Assembly (NCBI GenBank): GCA_002344065.1 | Contig: DDTK01000015.1 | Coordinates: forward strand, 248,001-312,000 | Length of the DNA stretch: 64,000 bases | Direction: 5' to 3' | DNA from: Flammeovirgaceae bacterium UBA2366 | GTDB taxonomy: Bacteria > Bacteroidota > Bacteroidia > Cytophagales > Cyclobacteriaceae | Shown here: positions 16,001-24,883 of the stretch, one piece after another | Layout: the number at the start of each line of letters is the position of its first letter | Position numbering within the stretch: the stretch's first letter is position 1 | Notes under the pieces: model-generated | What the model was told of the DNA's origin: nothing | The model's database searches: none | Seen by the model: only the letters and a program-made list of their open reading frames with translations | Made by a program: the position numbers and the translations under genes

Positions 16001-18288
16001 AGATTTCCACCACCAAGTTTCATATAGCCGTGACCGGTTTCCGGAGCAGTTAACACATGATCAGAACCAATGCTGGAGATAACAGGATTACCAATACCCT
16101 GTTGACTGATGGGGTAGGCACGAAAGGAATTATTACCGTACTCATGGGCTATTAACCAACTGGCATTTCCGGTAATGCGTTCTGTACTTCGTGAAAAAAG
16201 AAGCTGATTATACTCCACAACACCGCCATCTCCACTGTTCAGTTTTATATCGAACAATGAATACCGCAACTCATAGGTACCGGTGCCGTGAATTTCTTGA
16301 GTAGTAAAAATATAGTAAAGTGTTTCATCGCCTTGCACCGGAATGATCAAGGCAGATTGTGTTGACCCGGGCTCACCGCCTAAACCGGGTGGCATGGGGG
16401 CAGGAGTAATTTCTACATCATTACGATCAAAAATACGCGCACCATCCGTAGAAAAAATTACCTGTCCGTTGCGATTACTGATTACCGCAACGCCTTCCGG
16501 ACTGTTAATTGGACTAGTAAGTGCGACAGGTGGAGGAACATTAAAATCAATACCGGCATTTTGTCCGAAGTACCAGATGTTCGATCGTTGATCTTGCAAA
16601 CCGTATTCACGGATATTAACCCCCGCATAAGCCTGGCAGCCCGTGGCATCGGTTACAACAACATAATAGTAACCGGCCGAGTCGGGTGTGAGTATTGCGC
16701 CAGTGTCTCCATTCGACCAGATAATTGAAGTTGGTGTTCCGTTTTGGATTTGCACTTCAACAGAAAAGTCATCACTGGTATCATTCGGACATGGTGGGAT
16801 TCCATTATTTACCGGAAGTTCACATTCGCAAGCTGTAGTATCCGAAACTAAATTGAGTTGAAGATCAAATTGAGTAATGGTTACTGGATTTGATGCTGTT
16901 GCAGACTGCCCATTTAAAAAGGCTGTTACCGTAGCATTGAAACTCCCACCATTTGCATACGTATGCACAGGACTCCATGCCGTGGCACCGTTGCCGTCAC
17001 CAAAGTCCCACACTAAACTATCGGCACCGGGTGTAACGGTGGGGTAGAATGATACCGGTGAGTTTGAACATGTACCCGCAGTTACAAAAGATACTGTAAG
17101 GTTAAGATCGAAGGTAGGGGAAAATGAAGGAAATTGGGTTCCGTTAATATTTGGGTTAGCGGCAAACGCAACAGGTTCATATTGTACAAGGCTTGCCAGG
17201 CTGTCAGTATCAGAAAGTCTGCCAATAAGAAAAGGACCACCGCCAGTTGCCTGATAGATGTGGTATATGGAAGTGTCCGGGGCAATTTGCAAACCGTAAC
17301 TTCTGTTAACTGACAGCGGCAACACCGGGGCCAGTGTTACCAGTGGGTTGAGCAGATCAAACTGTAAAACCTGCGCATCTGCGCCTGAATCGTTTCGCCT
17401 GGAGAGATAAAGAAATCTTCCGGTAGGGCTCCACTCTGTGTCATAGAGTGCACCCGCGATGGAACTTGCTGAGTTCAAAACAAATTGATCGAATGAAAGT
17501 ATGCCTGTTGCATCATCAAAATCCAGAATGGCAACATTCCGGTTAACGGATAATGGAGTAACGGCAATTTTTCCTGATGCAGGATGATACGCAAAGTTGC
17601 TAGCGGATATGTCCAAACCTCCTGTAAGGTTGGGAAATGTGTTGTGTGTAAATACTCCTGCAGGCTGAACGTGTGTTACGGTATAATTGTCCGTTCCGTT
17701 TACATGTGTAATTAACCAATAGTCGGTTCCATTGTCGTGCGGAATAACAATCATTGCTTCCGACCGGCTGTTGACGGGTAAACCAATTGCCTGGTTTTTG
17801 GACGTTACATCGCCCGTGGGTGGTGCAGGGAAAATTGAATTTCCAAAAGCAGTCATGTCAACAATACTGAAGACAATACTTCCACCAGCAACGCCATTGG
17901 CACTGTTGGTAAAAATATAGTACTGATCATTAGTACCCGGTACGGGGGAGATGGCCACGGGCTGATTGCCAGTAGTGTTTCCTAACAATCCCGTGCCGTT
18001 GGGCATGGGCGCAGGGTTTGCGCTGATATCGTACACACGAGATCCATCGGTGTAAAACATCAGGTCGGCATTGATGGGGCTTGACGCTACTGCGCTGCCG
18101 CCTGTTCCGAAGGGAAGTTTTTGATTGGATACGAGACTGGGTGTATTATCCGATCGGCTGAATCGAATGGCCGTAGTGCTGTTTCCAAAATACCAGTTAT
18201 GTCGTGAGAAGTCTTGTGCTGATACATCAGCACCAAACCATACGCACAAAATCAAAACCAACCCACGTACTTTCTGTATCACCCTCAT
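13063..18288 (-). CDS. Giant PKD-repeat surface protein with type B T9SS C-terminal domain
   Basis: A 1741-residue secreted protein. The signal peptide spans about residues 1-25 and ends near GADVSAQ; ATG 18288 is preferred to an in-frame TTG at 18306. The N-terminal half holds two related propeller-like modules, each opening with WYFG and containing YTDGSRVYD or STDGARIFD, with a PKD domain after each (WDFGDGNG and WSFGDGFG). The second half is a series of Ig/SprB-like beta-sandwich repeats rich in Thr and Pro. The last about 90 residues, from APNAFRPGS through FNRWGEMIYQS to PAGTYTYVVKY, are the gliding-motility-associated type B domain that directs export by the type IX system. Likely a cell-surface adhesin. 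Divergent from a PorP/SprF gene. Confidence 0.95.
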   Translation of the reverse strand: MRVIQKVRGLVLILCVWFGADVSAQDFSRHNWYFGNSTTAIRFSRSDNTPSLVSNQKLPFGTGGSAVASSPINADLMFYTDGSRVYDISANPAPMPNGTGLLGNTTGNQPVAISPVPGTNDQYYIFTNSANGVAGGSIVFSIVDMTAFGNSIFPAPPTGDVTSKNQAIGLPVNSRSEAMIVIPHDNGTDYWLITHVNGTDNYTVTHVQPAGVFTHNTFPNLTGGLDISASNFAYHPASGKIAVTPLSVNRNVAILDFDDATGILSFDQFVLNSASSIAGALYDTEWSPTGRFLYLSRRNDSGADAQVLQFDLLNPLVTLAPVLPLSVNRSYGLQIAPDTSIYHIYQATGGGPFLIGRLSDTDSLASLVQYEPVAFAANPNINGTQFPSFSPTFDLNLTVSFVTAGTCSNSPVSFYPTVTPGADSLVWDFGDGNGATAWSPVHTYANGGSFNATVTAFLNGQSATASNPVTITQFDLQLNLVSDTTACECELPVNNGIPPCPNDTSDDFSVEVQIQNGTPTSIIWSNGDTGAILTPDSAGYYYVVVTDATGCQAYAGVNIREYGLQDQRSNIWYFGQNAGIDFNVPPPVALTSPINSPEGVAVISNRNGQVIFSTDGARIFDRNDVEITPAPMPPGLGGEPGSTQSALIIPVQGDETLYYIFTTQEIHGTGTYELRYSLFDIKLNSGDGGVVEYNQLLFSRSTERITGNASWLIAHEYGNNSFRAYPISQQGIGNPVISSIGSDHVLTAPETGHGYMKLGGGNLLAVALSNPGVSNVLEIFDFDNATGIVSNFRSANLNSATGQVYGVEFAGNKILTTLLGTPSAIREFYIDYQGNPQLITPPLADISEELGAIQRGPDGQIYVAVNNRTSLGVITLNPDTLQVSNFNVNGFALAGGTQSRLGLPNFIQSVGNPNQPPGMDIAGFCLGDPTLFTGFGTDPIDQFEWSFGDGFGSDSSQVQHTYAAAGDYVVTLRVFNRCGLDTTMTQTITIFPPPANPTFLPAGVLQPVICNGDLLLEALPPTNPDLPNLTFLWSTGETTRTILVSQQSIVSVTITNSISGCTSAGSILVADNRPPVDLGPDQTLCQNTPVFPLDASNPGAVYVWTINGFAAGTAQTQPVDSSVPGNFTYEVSVTDPITACTVVENVTFTFNESPAFTAIPSNTAACGTNTGQIALTINSPASLFTYFVTGPSTSLQDVDRPVGPVVNPGLNALGAGTYGITVADQVSGCATITTVGINDNAIDITSAVAQTPTCDPVSIDVQTTGIVGIGAATYFITNSGTGVITVPATPLGTVNFSTLPVPAPGSYTIQVNADGCITTEDITIVTDPQVPFTVAANGCTNPVTLTVTGGSGFTWTGPNITSATNIPSITATPAQGPQTYSVTVTDAGFCPATQNIVVQVNNNVTADFTQTDACADQVTLTATTTQPGTYTYQWERNGNPIPGGVSILANTIDNGVNYRVIVRNTVSGCSFLSPTKPVNVAGNLQLTLTTTTPCTGSPFTLTATSNLGGTSFQWVVDGSNIAGATNPTLVRTSGGLYRVTGTVPGCTRFVENQIILFPTTPGALPQRALICNNDANPDPNTREITLDAGGGFISYNWFQGGVPLGITTQTLLVDEPGLFSVELTNSFGCVSNDQTDVIEECRPRIVAPNAFRPGSTINENSEFSVFTYFIDDTGFEVFIFNRWGEMIYQSNDRLFKWNGGYKNNAAQLVPAGTYTYVVKYKSAYRPQDGIQEKRGGVVLLR

Positions 18289-18465
18289 TGTTTTATAACT
18301 ATACAACCTTAAACTAAGTTTAAACGTGGTAAACGATCAAATTCTAAACGCCCAACCATCGCTAAAGTATACAATTTGACCAAAAATATCGTTAAGAATC
18401 AGAAAAGGAGGTCATTTGCCTGCCCTGTGTTTTTTAAATATCACGAATCGCTTTAATTTGCTCCG

Positions 18466-19536
18466 ATGCTGCAACGTAAAACAGGCTGTAAGCCAATTTT
18501 TTTACTCCTTCTGATTGGGTTATTAATGCTTACTTCCAAAACAGAAGTAACTGCACAAGACCCACAGTTTTCGCAGTTTTATGCAGCGCCACTTTACCTG
18601 AATCCAGCTTTGGCGGGAGGAACCGGCCAGGCCCGGGCCGGTATCAACTACCGCAACCAATGGCCGGCCATCGATGCCAACTTCACTACTATGTCGGCTT
18701 ACTTTGACTATTTTATTGAGGATAAGCGAAGTGGTGTGGGTATTATTTTAACCCGCGATGTTGAGGGTCTTGCAGGCTTACGATCCCTTAATGTTGGCCT
18801 TCAGTATTCTTACGAACTTCAATTTTCAAAAAATCTTGGTTTTCGTCCCGGGGCCCAGGTATCACTCTATAATAGAGATATAAACTTTAACAAGCTTACG
18901 TTTGGCGATCAGTTTGATCCAACCACCGGTCAGATTATTTCCCCGTCAACAGCCGAACAATTTGTTACTAATTTTAGCAAGACCTTCGTTGATTTATCGT
19001 TAGGTGGTGTCTTTTTCACCAAGACTGCCTGGTTAGGCATTGCAGCTTTTCACCTGAATCAACCCAATCAATCTATTATTGACGAGGACAGTCCTTTGCC
19101 GATCAAGTTATCGGTACACGGTGGGTTTAAGTATAAGATGAAACCTGGGGTGAAGGGAAGCGGCTTGTATGCGCAGGAAGCAGAGCGGAGTATCTCGCCA
19201 GCTTTTCAATATCGCCATCAAGGCCAGTTTGATCAGCTTGATCTTGGTCTTTATTTTACCGCTGAGCCATTGGTGCTTGGCTTATGGTATAGAGGTGTAC
19301 CCTATAAGCAGGTGAATGGCTTTGTAAATAATGAGTCGATTGTGTTGCTGCTGGGCTTTACCAACATTGGTGCCAAGCAGGCGTTGAATATTGGCTACAG
19401 TTACGACTACACCATTTCCAAACTGGGTGCAGGCAGTGGTGGGGCTCACGAATTTAGTTTAGTATACACCTGGCCTATGCGCGATCCACGCAAGCCACCC
19501 AGAGATAAGCTTGTTATTCCTTGTCCGGATTTCTAA
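18466..19536 (+). CDS. PorP/SprF family type IX secretion outer-membrane protein
   Basis: A 356-residue protein with a signal peptide (ending near EVTAQD) and the PorP/SprF hallmarks: DPQFSQFYAAPLYLNPALAG at the start of the mature chain, RNQWPAI, and YFDYFIEDKRSGVGIILTRDVEGLAGL. The rest alternates short hydrophobic strands as expected for an outer-membrane beta barrel. SprF-type proteins work with a specific large type B substrate, delivering or anchoring it at the cell surface. Here that partner is very likely the divergent giant PKD protein, whose start is 177 bases away. A strong terminator follows. Confidence 0.95.
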   Translation: MLQRKTGCKPIFLLLLIGLLMLTSKTEVTAQDPQFSQFYAAPLYLNPALAGGTGQARAGINYRNQWPAIDANFTTMSAYFDYFIEDKRSGVGIILTRDVEGLAGLRSLNVGLQYSYELQFSKNLGFRPGAQVSLYNRDINFNKLTFGDQFDPTTGQIISPSTAEQFVTNFSKTFVDLSLGGVFFTKTAWLGIAAFHLNQPNQSIIDEDSPLPIKLSVHGGFKYKMKPGVKGSGLYAQEAERSISPAFQYRHQGQFDQLDLGLYFTAEPLVLGLWYRGVPYKQVNGFVNNESIVLLLGFTNIGAKQALNIGYSYDYTISKLGAGSGGAHEFSLVYTWPMRDPRKPPRDKLVIPCPDF

Positions 19537-19582
19537 TTACCGGTCACCCTTATTCTGACCACTCAAATAAAAGTATTAGCGG

Positions 19583-19618
19583 GGGGCACTATTTTAGGTG
19601 CCCCTTTATTTTTTTTAT
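19583..19618 (+). terminator. Rho-independent terminator after the PorP gene
   Basis: GGGGCAC (19583-19589) and GTGCCCC (19598-19604) form a 7-bp stem with an 8-nt loop, followed by TTTATTTTTTTTAT. Its position shows that an ATT/ATG-like frame opening at 19598 cannot be the start of the next gene, supporting the TTG at 19661. Confidence 0.88.
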
Positions 19619-19660
19619 CTAGATTTCAACACATTAATTAAGAATTTAAATACTAGGCAT

Positions 19661-21301
19661 TTGAAAAGAAGAGATTTTGTTCAACTGGCAGGACTAGGTG
19701 TTAGCGGGATGTTGATGCCTTTGCCATTGATGGGCAACGCTGTTTCACTTGATATGTTGCTTGCTCCACGAATGGATGTTGCACAAAAAAAGAAACTGGC
19801 CGATATAGCATTGAATACGGCTAAATCATTGGGTGCAACCTATACAGATGTTCGTATTGGAAGATACCTGAACCAGTTCATCACCACGCGGGAGAATCGC
19901 GTTCAAAACATTACCAACACCGAATCGTTCGGTACGGGTATTCGCGTAATTGTAAATGGAACCTGGGGCTTTGCTGCTACCAACAACGTAACGGATGAAG
20001 GCATACGAAAGGCCACGCAACAAGCTGTTGCTATCGCGAAAGCGAATTCAAAATTTCAGAAAGAACCGGTAAAGCTGGCGCCAACATCCGGATATGGTGA
20101 AGTAACCTGGAAAACACCAATACAAAAAAATGCTTTCGAAGTTCCGGTTTCAGAAAAAGTAGAATTGTTGTTGGGCGCTAACTCGGCTGCCTTAAAAAAC
20201 GGTGCCACCTTTGCCAACGCCAACCTTTTCCAGGTAAACGAACAAAAATATTTCGCGTCAAGCGATGGATCCTACATCGATCAGGATGTACACCGAATCT
20301 GGCCAACCTTTACGGTTTCGGTGATTGACCGCGCTTCCGGTAAATTTAAAACCCGTGATGCACTTAGCGCACCCATGGGCATGGGGTATGAATACATGAT
20401 CCCCAAAGTTGAAGATAAAGTTAAAGGCCCTGCTGATATCATGCTTTATAGGAATAGCTATGACATGATTGAAGATGCTACCCTTGCTGCTAAGCAGGCA
20501 AAGGAAATGATCAGTGCCAAATCGGTGGAGCCAGGTAAATACGATCTGGTGCTTGAACCTAATCATCTGGGTTTAACAATTCATGAATCAGTAGGTCACC
20601 CGCTGGAGCTTGATCGCGTATTAGGCTATGAAGCCAATTATGCCGGCACAAGTTTCGCAACGCTGGATAAATTGAAGGCCGGTAACTTTAATTATGGAAG
20701 TAAGCTTGTAAATATTTTTGCAGATAAAACTCAACCCGGTTCATTGGGCGCTGTTGGTTACGATGATGAAGGAGTGAAATGCAAGCGTTGGGATTTAATT
20801 AAAGATGGCGTTCTTGTTAATTATCAGGCCATTCGCGACCAGGTGCATATTATCGGTCAGAATGAATCGCATGGTTGTTGTTATGCTCAAGGCTGGAATG
20901 ATGTTCAGTTCCAGCGCATGCCAAACGTTTCGTTGACACCCGGAAAAGATCCGTACACCATAGATGAAATGATTAAGGACGTTGAGAAAGGAATTTATAT
21001 CGCTGGACGCGGATCGTATTCCATCGATCAGCAACGCTACAACTTTCAATTTGGTGGAACGGTGTTCTACGAAATCAAGAATGGAAAAATTGAAGGTATG
21101 CTCAATGATGTCGCCTACCAATCAAATACCCAGGAATTCTGGAACAGTTGTGTTAAAATTTGCGATGAGCGCGATTACCGCATGTTCGGTTCCTTCTTTG
21201 ATGGCAAGGGCCAGCCATCACAAGTCAGTGCTGTTTCACACGGCAGTTCAACATCGCGGTTCAACGGTGTAAACGTTATTAACACCGGACGTACTATTTA
21301 A
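19661..21301 (+). CDS. TldD-family metalloprotease, copy 1, with Tat-type signal
   Basis: A 546-residue TldD-related protein. The TTG start at 19661 gives exactly the length and N-terminus of copy 2; the longer frame begins inside a terminator. The N-terminus KRRDFVQLAG followed by a hydrophobic stretch resembles a twin-arginine signal. The zinc motif HESVGH (about 308-313) is intact. The TldD segment GYEANYAGTS...GAVGYDDEG is present. The usual CGK cysteine ligand is replaced by Asp514 (DGKGQP), and the GHGRR loop by SHGCCY. TldD with TldE forms a heterodimeric protease that trims unfolded peptides, as in microcin B17 maturation. First gene of the five-gene array. Confidence 0.92.
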   Translation: MKRRDFVQLAGLGVSGMLMPLPLMGNAVSLDMLLAPRMDVAQKKKLADIALNTAKSLGATYTDVRIGRYLNQFITTRENRVQNITNTESFGTGIRVIVNGTWGFAATNNVTDEGIRKATQQAVAIAKANSKFQKEPVKLAPTSGYGEVTWKTPIQKNAFEVPVSEKVELLLGANSAALKNGATFANANLFQVNEQKYFASSDGSYIDQDVHRIWPTFTVSVIDRASGKFKTRDALSAPMGMGYEYMIPKVEDKVKGPADIMLYRNSYDMIEDATLAAKQAKEMISAKSVEPGKYDLVLEPNHLGLTIHESVGHPLELDRVLGYEANYAGTSFATLDKLKAGNFNYGSKLVNIFADKTQPGSLGAVGYDDEGVKCKRWDLIKDGVLVNYQAIRDQVHIIGQNESHGCCYAQGWNDVQFQRMPNVSLTPGKDPYTIDEMIKDVEKGIYIAGRGSYSIDQQRYNFQFGGTVFYEIKNGKIEGMLNDVAYQSNTQEFWNSCVKICDERDYRMFGSFFDGKGQPSQVSAVSHGSSTSRFNGVNVINTGRTI

Positions 21302-21311
21302 AAACACTATT

Positions 21312-22952
21312 ATGAAGAGAAGAGATTTTATTCAGTTGGCGGGTATGAGTGCAGGTGCTGCGATGCTTCCAGTAGGGGCATTTGGTCAACCTGTTGATCT
21401 CGCTTTTCTGCTAACACCACGGCTTGATACGAGTCAGAAGAAGCAATTGGCTGATGTTGCACTCAATACCGCTAAGTCATTGGGCGCTACCTATACCGAT
21501 GTGCGCATCGGGCGATACCTGAACCAGTTTGTAACTACACGTGAACGCAAAGTTCAGGGTATTGTAAACACCGAGTCGTTTGGTGCCGGTGTGCGTGTTA
21601 TTGCAAATGGAACCTGGGGCTTTGCTGCCAGCAATGATGTTACTGCCGATGGTATCAAAAAAACAACCGAACGAGCGGTGGCCATCGCGAAAGCAAATTC
21701 AAAATTTCAGAAGGAGCCGGTTAAGCTGGTGCCCGTAGCCGCCTATGGTGAAGTGAGTTGGAAAACTCCGATCAAAAAGAATGGATTTGAAGTTCCGGTG
21801 AAAGATAAAGTTGATCTGCTGCTGAACGCGAATTCAAAAGCCATGGAAAAGGGGGCGAGCTTTGTCAACAGTTTAATCTTCCTGGTAAATGAGCAGAAAT
21901 ACTTTGCTTCATCCGATGGCTCCTACATCGATCAGGACATTCACCGCACCTGGCCAAACTTTTCAGTGTCCATGGTCGACCGTGCATCGGGCCAGTTTAA
22001 AAACCGTTCAGCCTTCAGTGCCCCGGTAGGCATGGGGTACGAATACCTTGACGGAAAGGCAGAAGATAAAATACAAGGACCAGGGGGCATCATTCTTTAT
22101 AATAAGTCATACGACATTGTAGAAGATGCAACCATGGCTGCGGAACAGGCGAAACAGATGATTTCCGCAAAATCAGTTGAACCAGGCAAATACGACCTGG
22201 TGCTTGAACCATCGCATTTGTGGCTCACCATTCATGAGTCGGTGGGTCATCCAACAGAATTGGACCGGGTTCTAGGCTATGAAGCAAACTTTGCCGGCAC
22301 AAGTTTTCTGACAAAAGATAAATGGGAATCGAAGAAGTTTCAATTTGGAAGCAAGATTGTAAACTTCGATGCCGATAAAACCGAGGTTGGCTCATTGGGG
22401 GCTGTAGGATATGATGACGAAGGCGTGAAGTGTAAACGCTGGCACCTTATTAAAGATGGTGTATTGGTTGACTACCAGGCCATCCGCGACCAGGCACATA
22501 TTATAGGATTAAAAGAATCGCATGGCTGCTGCTACTCTCAGAGCTGGAGCGATGTGCAATTCCAGCGTATGCCAAATGTTTCGCTGCAACCGGGTAAAGA
22601 TCAGCTAACACCCGAGCAGATGATTTCGGGTGTTGAAAAAGGAATTTACATTGTTAAAGATGGTTCCTTCTCCATCGACCAGCAGCGCTACAACTTTCAG
22701 TTTGGCGGTGTGCTATTCTTCGAAATCAAAAATGGAAAAATTGAAGGCATGCTAAAAGACGTAGCGTACCAGGCTAACACCCAGGAGTTTTGGAATTCTT
22801 GTGTGCAGGTTTGCGATGAACGTGATTACCGGTTGAACGGTGCCTTTAACGATGGCAAAGGCCAGCCGAGTCAATCCAATGCTGTATCGCATGGATCAGC
22901 AACAGCGCGCTTTAACGGAGTGAATGTGATCAATACTGGAAGAACAATTTAA
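21312..22952 (+). CDS. TldD-family metalloprotease, copy 2, with Tat-type signal
   Basis: A 546-residue paralogue of copy 1, starting 10 bases after it, with near-identical stretches at DNA level (for example around residues 128-140), so the duplication is fairly recent. The N-terminus is KRRDFIQLAG, then a hydrophobic stretch ending VGAFGQP. The zinc site is His308, Glu309 and His313 in HESVGH. Asp514 occupies the place of the normal third zinc ligand Cys. Cys406-Cys407 lie in SHGCCY where E. coli TldD has GNGRR. The E. coli enzyme is cytoplasmic with no signal, so the predicted periplasmic location is a departure. Pairs by position with the TldE gene downstream. Confidence 0.93.
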   Translation: MKRRDFIQLAGMSAGAAMLPVGAFGQPVDLAFLLTPRLDTSQKKQLADVALNTAKSLGATYTDVRIGRYLNQFVTTRERKVQGIVNTESFGAGVRVIANGTWGFAASNDVTADGIKKTTERAVAIAKANSKFQKEPVKLVPVAAYGEVSWKTPIKKNGFEVPVKDKVDLLLNANSKAMEKGASFVNSLIFLVNEQKYFASSDGSYIDQDIHRTWPNFSVSMVDRASGQFKNRSAFSAPVGMGYEYLDGKAEDKIQGPGGIILYNKSYDIVEDATMAAEQAKQMISAKSVEPGKYDLVLEPSHLWLTIHESVGHPTELDRVLGYEANFAGTSFLTKDKWESKKFQFGSKIVNFDADKTEVGSLGAVGYDDEGVKCKRWHLIKDGVLVDYQAIRDQAHIIGLKESHGCCYSQSWSDVQFQRMPNVSLQPGKDQLTPEQMISGVEKGIYIVKDGSFSIDQQRYNFQFGGVLFFEIKNGKIEGMLKDVAYQANTQEFWNSCVQVCDERDYRLNGAFNDGKGQPSQSNAVSHGSATARFNGVNVINTGRTI

Positions 22953-23048
22953 TTCGAAATTCAAGGTTCAAAATTCAAGATTGAACGGAACCTTGAAGCA
23001 ATCGACAACATTAAAACTGAATATTGAATTTTAAATCTTGAATCAATC
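22953..23048. repeat. AT-rich degenerate inverted repeat (TTCAAAATTCAAG type)
   Basis: The gap between TldD copy 2 and TldE copy 1 contains GGTTCAAAATTCAAGATT near its start and an inverted counterpart AATTTTAAATCTTGAATC near its end. The same word TTGAATTTTGAATCTTGAA occurs at the argB-argE junction (43823-43841). It looks like a small non-coding repeat inserted between co-transcribed genes. Confidence 0.55.
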
Positions 23049-24425
23049 ATGGCAATACTATCAAAAGAAGAAGCAAAGAAGATATTGGAAAAAGTGATCA
23101 GCTTTTCCAAAGCTGATGGCTGTGAAGTTACCCTGAACGGAAATGATGGGGGCAATATCCGGTATGCGCGAAACAGTGTATCAACAGCTGGTGAAGACAG
23201 TAATGTAAGCCTGGGTATTTCATCTTACTTCGGTAAAAAATCGGGTTCAGCTACCATCAACGAGTTTGATGATGCATCGATTGAACGAACCGTAAGACGC
23301 TCAGAAGAGTTGGCGCAACTGGCTCCTGAGAACCCGGAGTTTATGGAACCGCTTGGCCCGCAAACCTACGGTCCGGATTCTAAAACATTTTCGGAGGCTA
23401 CCGCCAAGATTACCCCTGATTACCGTGCCCAGGTTGCTGCGGATAGCATTGGACCTGCTGCTAAAAAGGATATCACCGCAGCCGGATTTTTAGAAGATAA
23501 TCGTGGATTCAGTTCCATGATGAACAGCAAAGGATTGTTCGCCTATAACCAGGCAACCAGTGTTGACTTTACCGTAACCATGCGCACCAATGATGAAACC
23601 GGTTCGGGTTGGGTGTCACGCAACTTTAATGATGTGAGTAAACTAAATTCGGCACAGGCTTCTGCGATTGCGATGGAGAAAGCATTACGTTCCAGAAATG
23701 CAAAAGCTATTGAACCAGGAAAATACACGGTTATTCTGGAGCCCAATGCGGCTGCTGATTTAATCGGATTAATGTTTGGTGGATTCAATGCACGTACGGC
23801 CGATGAAGGGCGCAGCTTTATGTCGAAGAAAGGGGGAGGCACAAAGTTGGGCGAAAAAATTGTGGACGAACGCGTGAACATATACACTGATCCCTGGCAT
23901 GAAGAAGTTCCTACTTCCACGTGGGCCGGTGGTGGTGGCGGAGGCGGTGGTTTCGGTGGCGGAGGAGGCGGAGGTGGTGGTCTTGCCCGAAAGAAAATGG
24001 ATTTGTTAAAGAATGGTGTTGTATCCAACCTGATCTACGATCGCTACTGGGCGCAACAAAAAGGCGTTGAAGCTACACCCTTTCCGGCTAACCGGATTAT
24101 GGAAGGAGGCACGGCTTCGATTGAAGATATGATTAAAGACACCAAGCGCGGTGTTTTGGTAACCCGCTTCTGGTATATCCGCGCAGTTGATCCACAAACA
24201 TTGCTGTACACCGGACTGACACGTGATGGAACTTTCTATATTGAGAACGGAAAGATCAAGCACCCGATCAAGAATTTCCGCTTCAATGAAAGTCCGATTA
24301 TTATGCTCAACAATTTGGAGACGTTGGGTAAGCAGCAACGTGTTGGTGGTTTTGGTGGAGGTTCATTAATGCCGGCCATGAAAATCCGCGACTTTACGTT
24401 TAGCAGCTTGTCGGATGCGGTTTAG
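23049..24425 (+). CDS. TldE/PmbA-family protein, copy 1, with polyglycine insert
   Basis: A 458-residue non-catalytic partner of TldD: it has the TldD/PmbA fold (N-terminal alpha/beta domain with IRYARNSVST, then EPGKYTVILEPNA, and the C-terminal MLNNLETLG) but no HExxxH. In E. coli the equivalent PmbA/TldE subunit shapes the active-site cleft of TldD. There is no signal peptide, although its TldD partner has one. Residues about 293-311 are nearly all glycine, interrupted by one Phe, in a loop where copy 2 has a short ordinary linker. It follows TldD copy 2 by 96 bases and is closed by a strong terminator. Confidence 0.93.
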   Translation: MAILSKEEAKKILEKVISFSKADGCEVTLNGNDGGNIRYARNSVSTAGEDSNVSLGISSYFGKKSGSATINEFDDASIERTVRRSEELAQLAPENPEFMEPLGPQTYGPDSKTFSEATAKITPDYRAQVAADSIGPAAKKDITAAGFLEDNRGFSSMMNSKGLFAYNQATSVDFTVTMRTNDETGSGWVSRNFNDVSKLNSAQASAIAMEKALRSRNAKAIEPGKYTVILEPNAAADLIGLMFGGFNARTADEGRSFMSKKGGGTKLGEKIVDERVNIYTDPWHEEVPTSTWAGGGGGGGGFGGGGGGGGGLARKKMDLLKNGVVSNLIYDRYWAQQKGVEATPFPANRIMEGGTASIEDMIKDTKRGVLVTRFWYIRAVDPQTLLYTGLTRDGTFYIENGKIKHPIKNFRFNESPIIMLNNLETLGKQQRVGGFGGGSLMPAMKIRDFTFSSLSDAV

Positions 24426-24448
24426 CCTTTGAGTTAAATTGATTTTAG

Positions 24449-24496
24449 ACGCTCAAAGTCATCATTCGATTATGATGATTTTGAGCGTTTTTTTAA
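24449..24496 (+). terminator. Strong rho-independent terminator after TldE copy 1
   Basis: Arms 24449-24465 and 24472-24488 form a 17-bp stem with a single G-T wobble and a 6-nt loop (TCGATT), followed by TTTTTTTAATTAT. It splits the tld array into two transcription units, D1-D2-E1 and D3-E2. Confidence 0.92.
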
Positions 24497-24883
24497 TTAT
24501 GCTTATTCATAGCCTACATTAGAAATATTGGATTTCTTTATGGGACATAAGAACTGGTATGGAGTTAAAGAGTTCGTTATTAGTGCTCCTGGGCCGCGTG
24601 GCCCCGCATGCTCATCCAGCACTGTGCCCAATCCGCACATGCCACTGCCAGACCAAAGATTGGCCAAGGCGCTGTCTGAGCATGCTGAAAAATCAGTAAT
24701 AATATTTTTGTGCTATTTGATGACTTTCAGGACTTATTGTTAGTCCGATCAGAATCCGCCAAAACAACTATACTGCCACTCAAATCTTTTCCTAACTTGA
24801 GCTGTAACTTAATGGATGGTAATCTGTACTAATCTTCAGGATTCTGCATCATAGATTGTAAAAGCAATTAAACCCCAAATCAC
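24497..24883. other. Intergenic stretch with a GC-rich remnant
   Basis: No convincing gene. Bases about 24588-24690 are clearly more GC-rich than the flanks, contain the small palindrome GGGCCGCGTGGCCC, and an inverted pair GCATGCTCA (about 24607) and TGAGCATGC (about 24676). A 71-codon frame at 24528-24743 crosses it but shows no protein-like pattern. It may be the decayed remnant of a mobile repeat. The promoter for D3-E2 must lie in the AT-rich part after 24745, but no good TAnnTTTG core is seen. Confidence 0.4.

Noticed and set aside
19598..19660. A longer frame ahead of TldD copy 1
   Set aside because: It begins within the terminator of the PorP gene, and the TTG start gives the same length and N-terminus as copy 2.
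23543..24028. A proline-rich minus-strand frame of 161 codons
   Set aside because: It is the antisense of the polyglycine tract of TldE copy 1; the poly-Pro run is a by-product.
24528..24743. A 71-codon frame in the intergenic gap of the tld array
   Set aside because: No signal, domain or codon pattern; I considered it as a peptide precursor for the TldD/TldE protease but saw no conserved core or leader.
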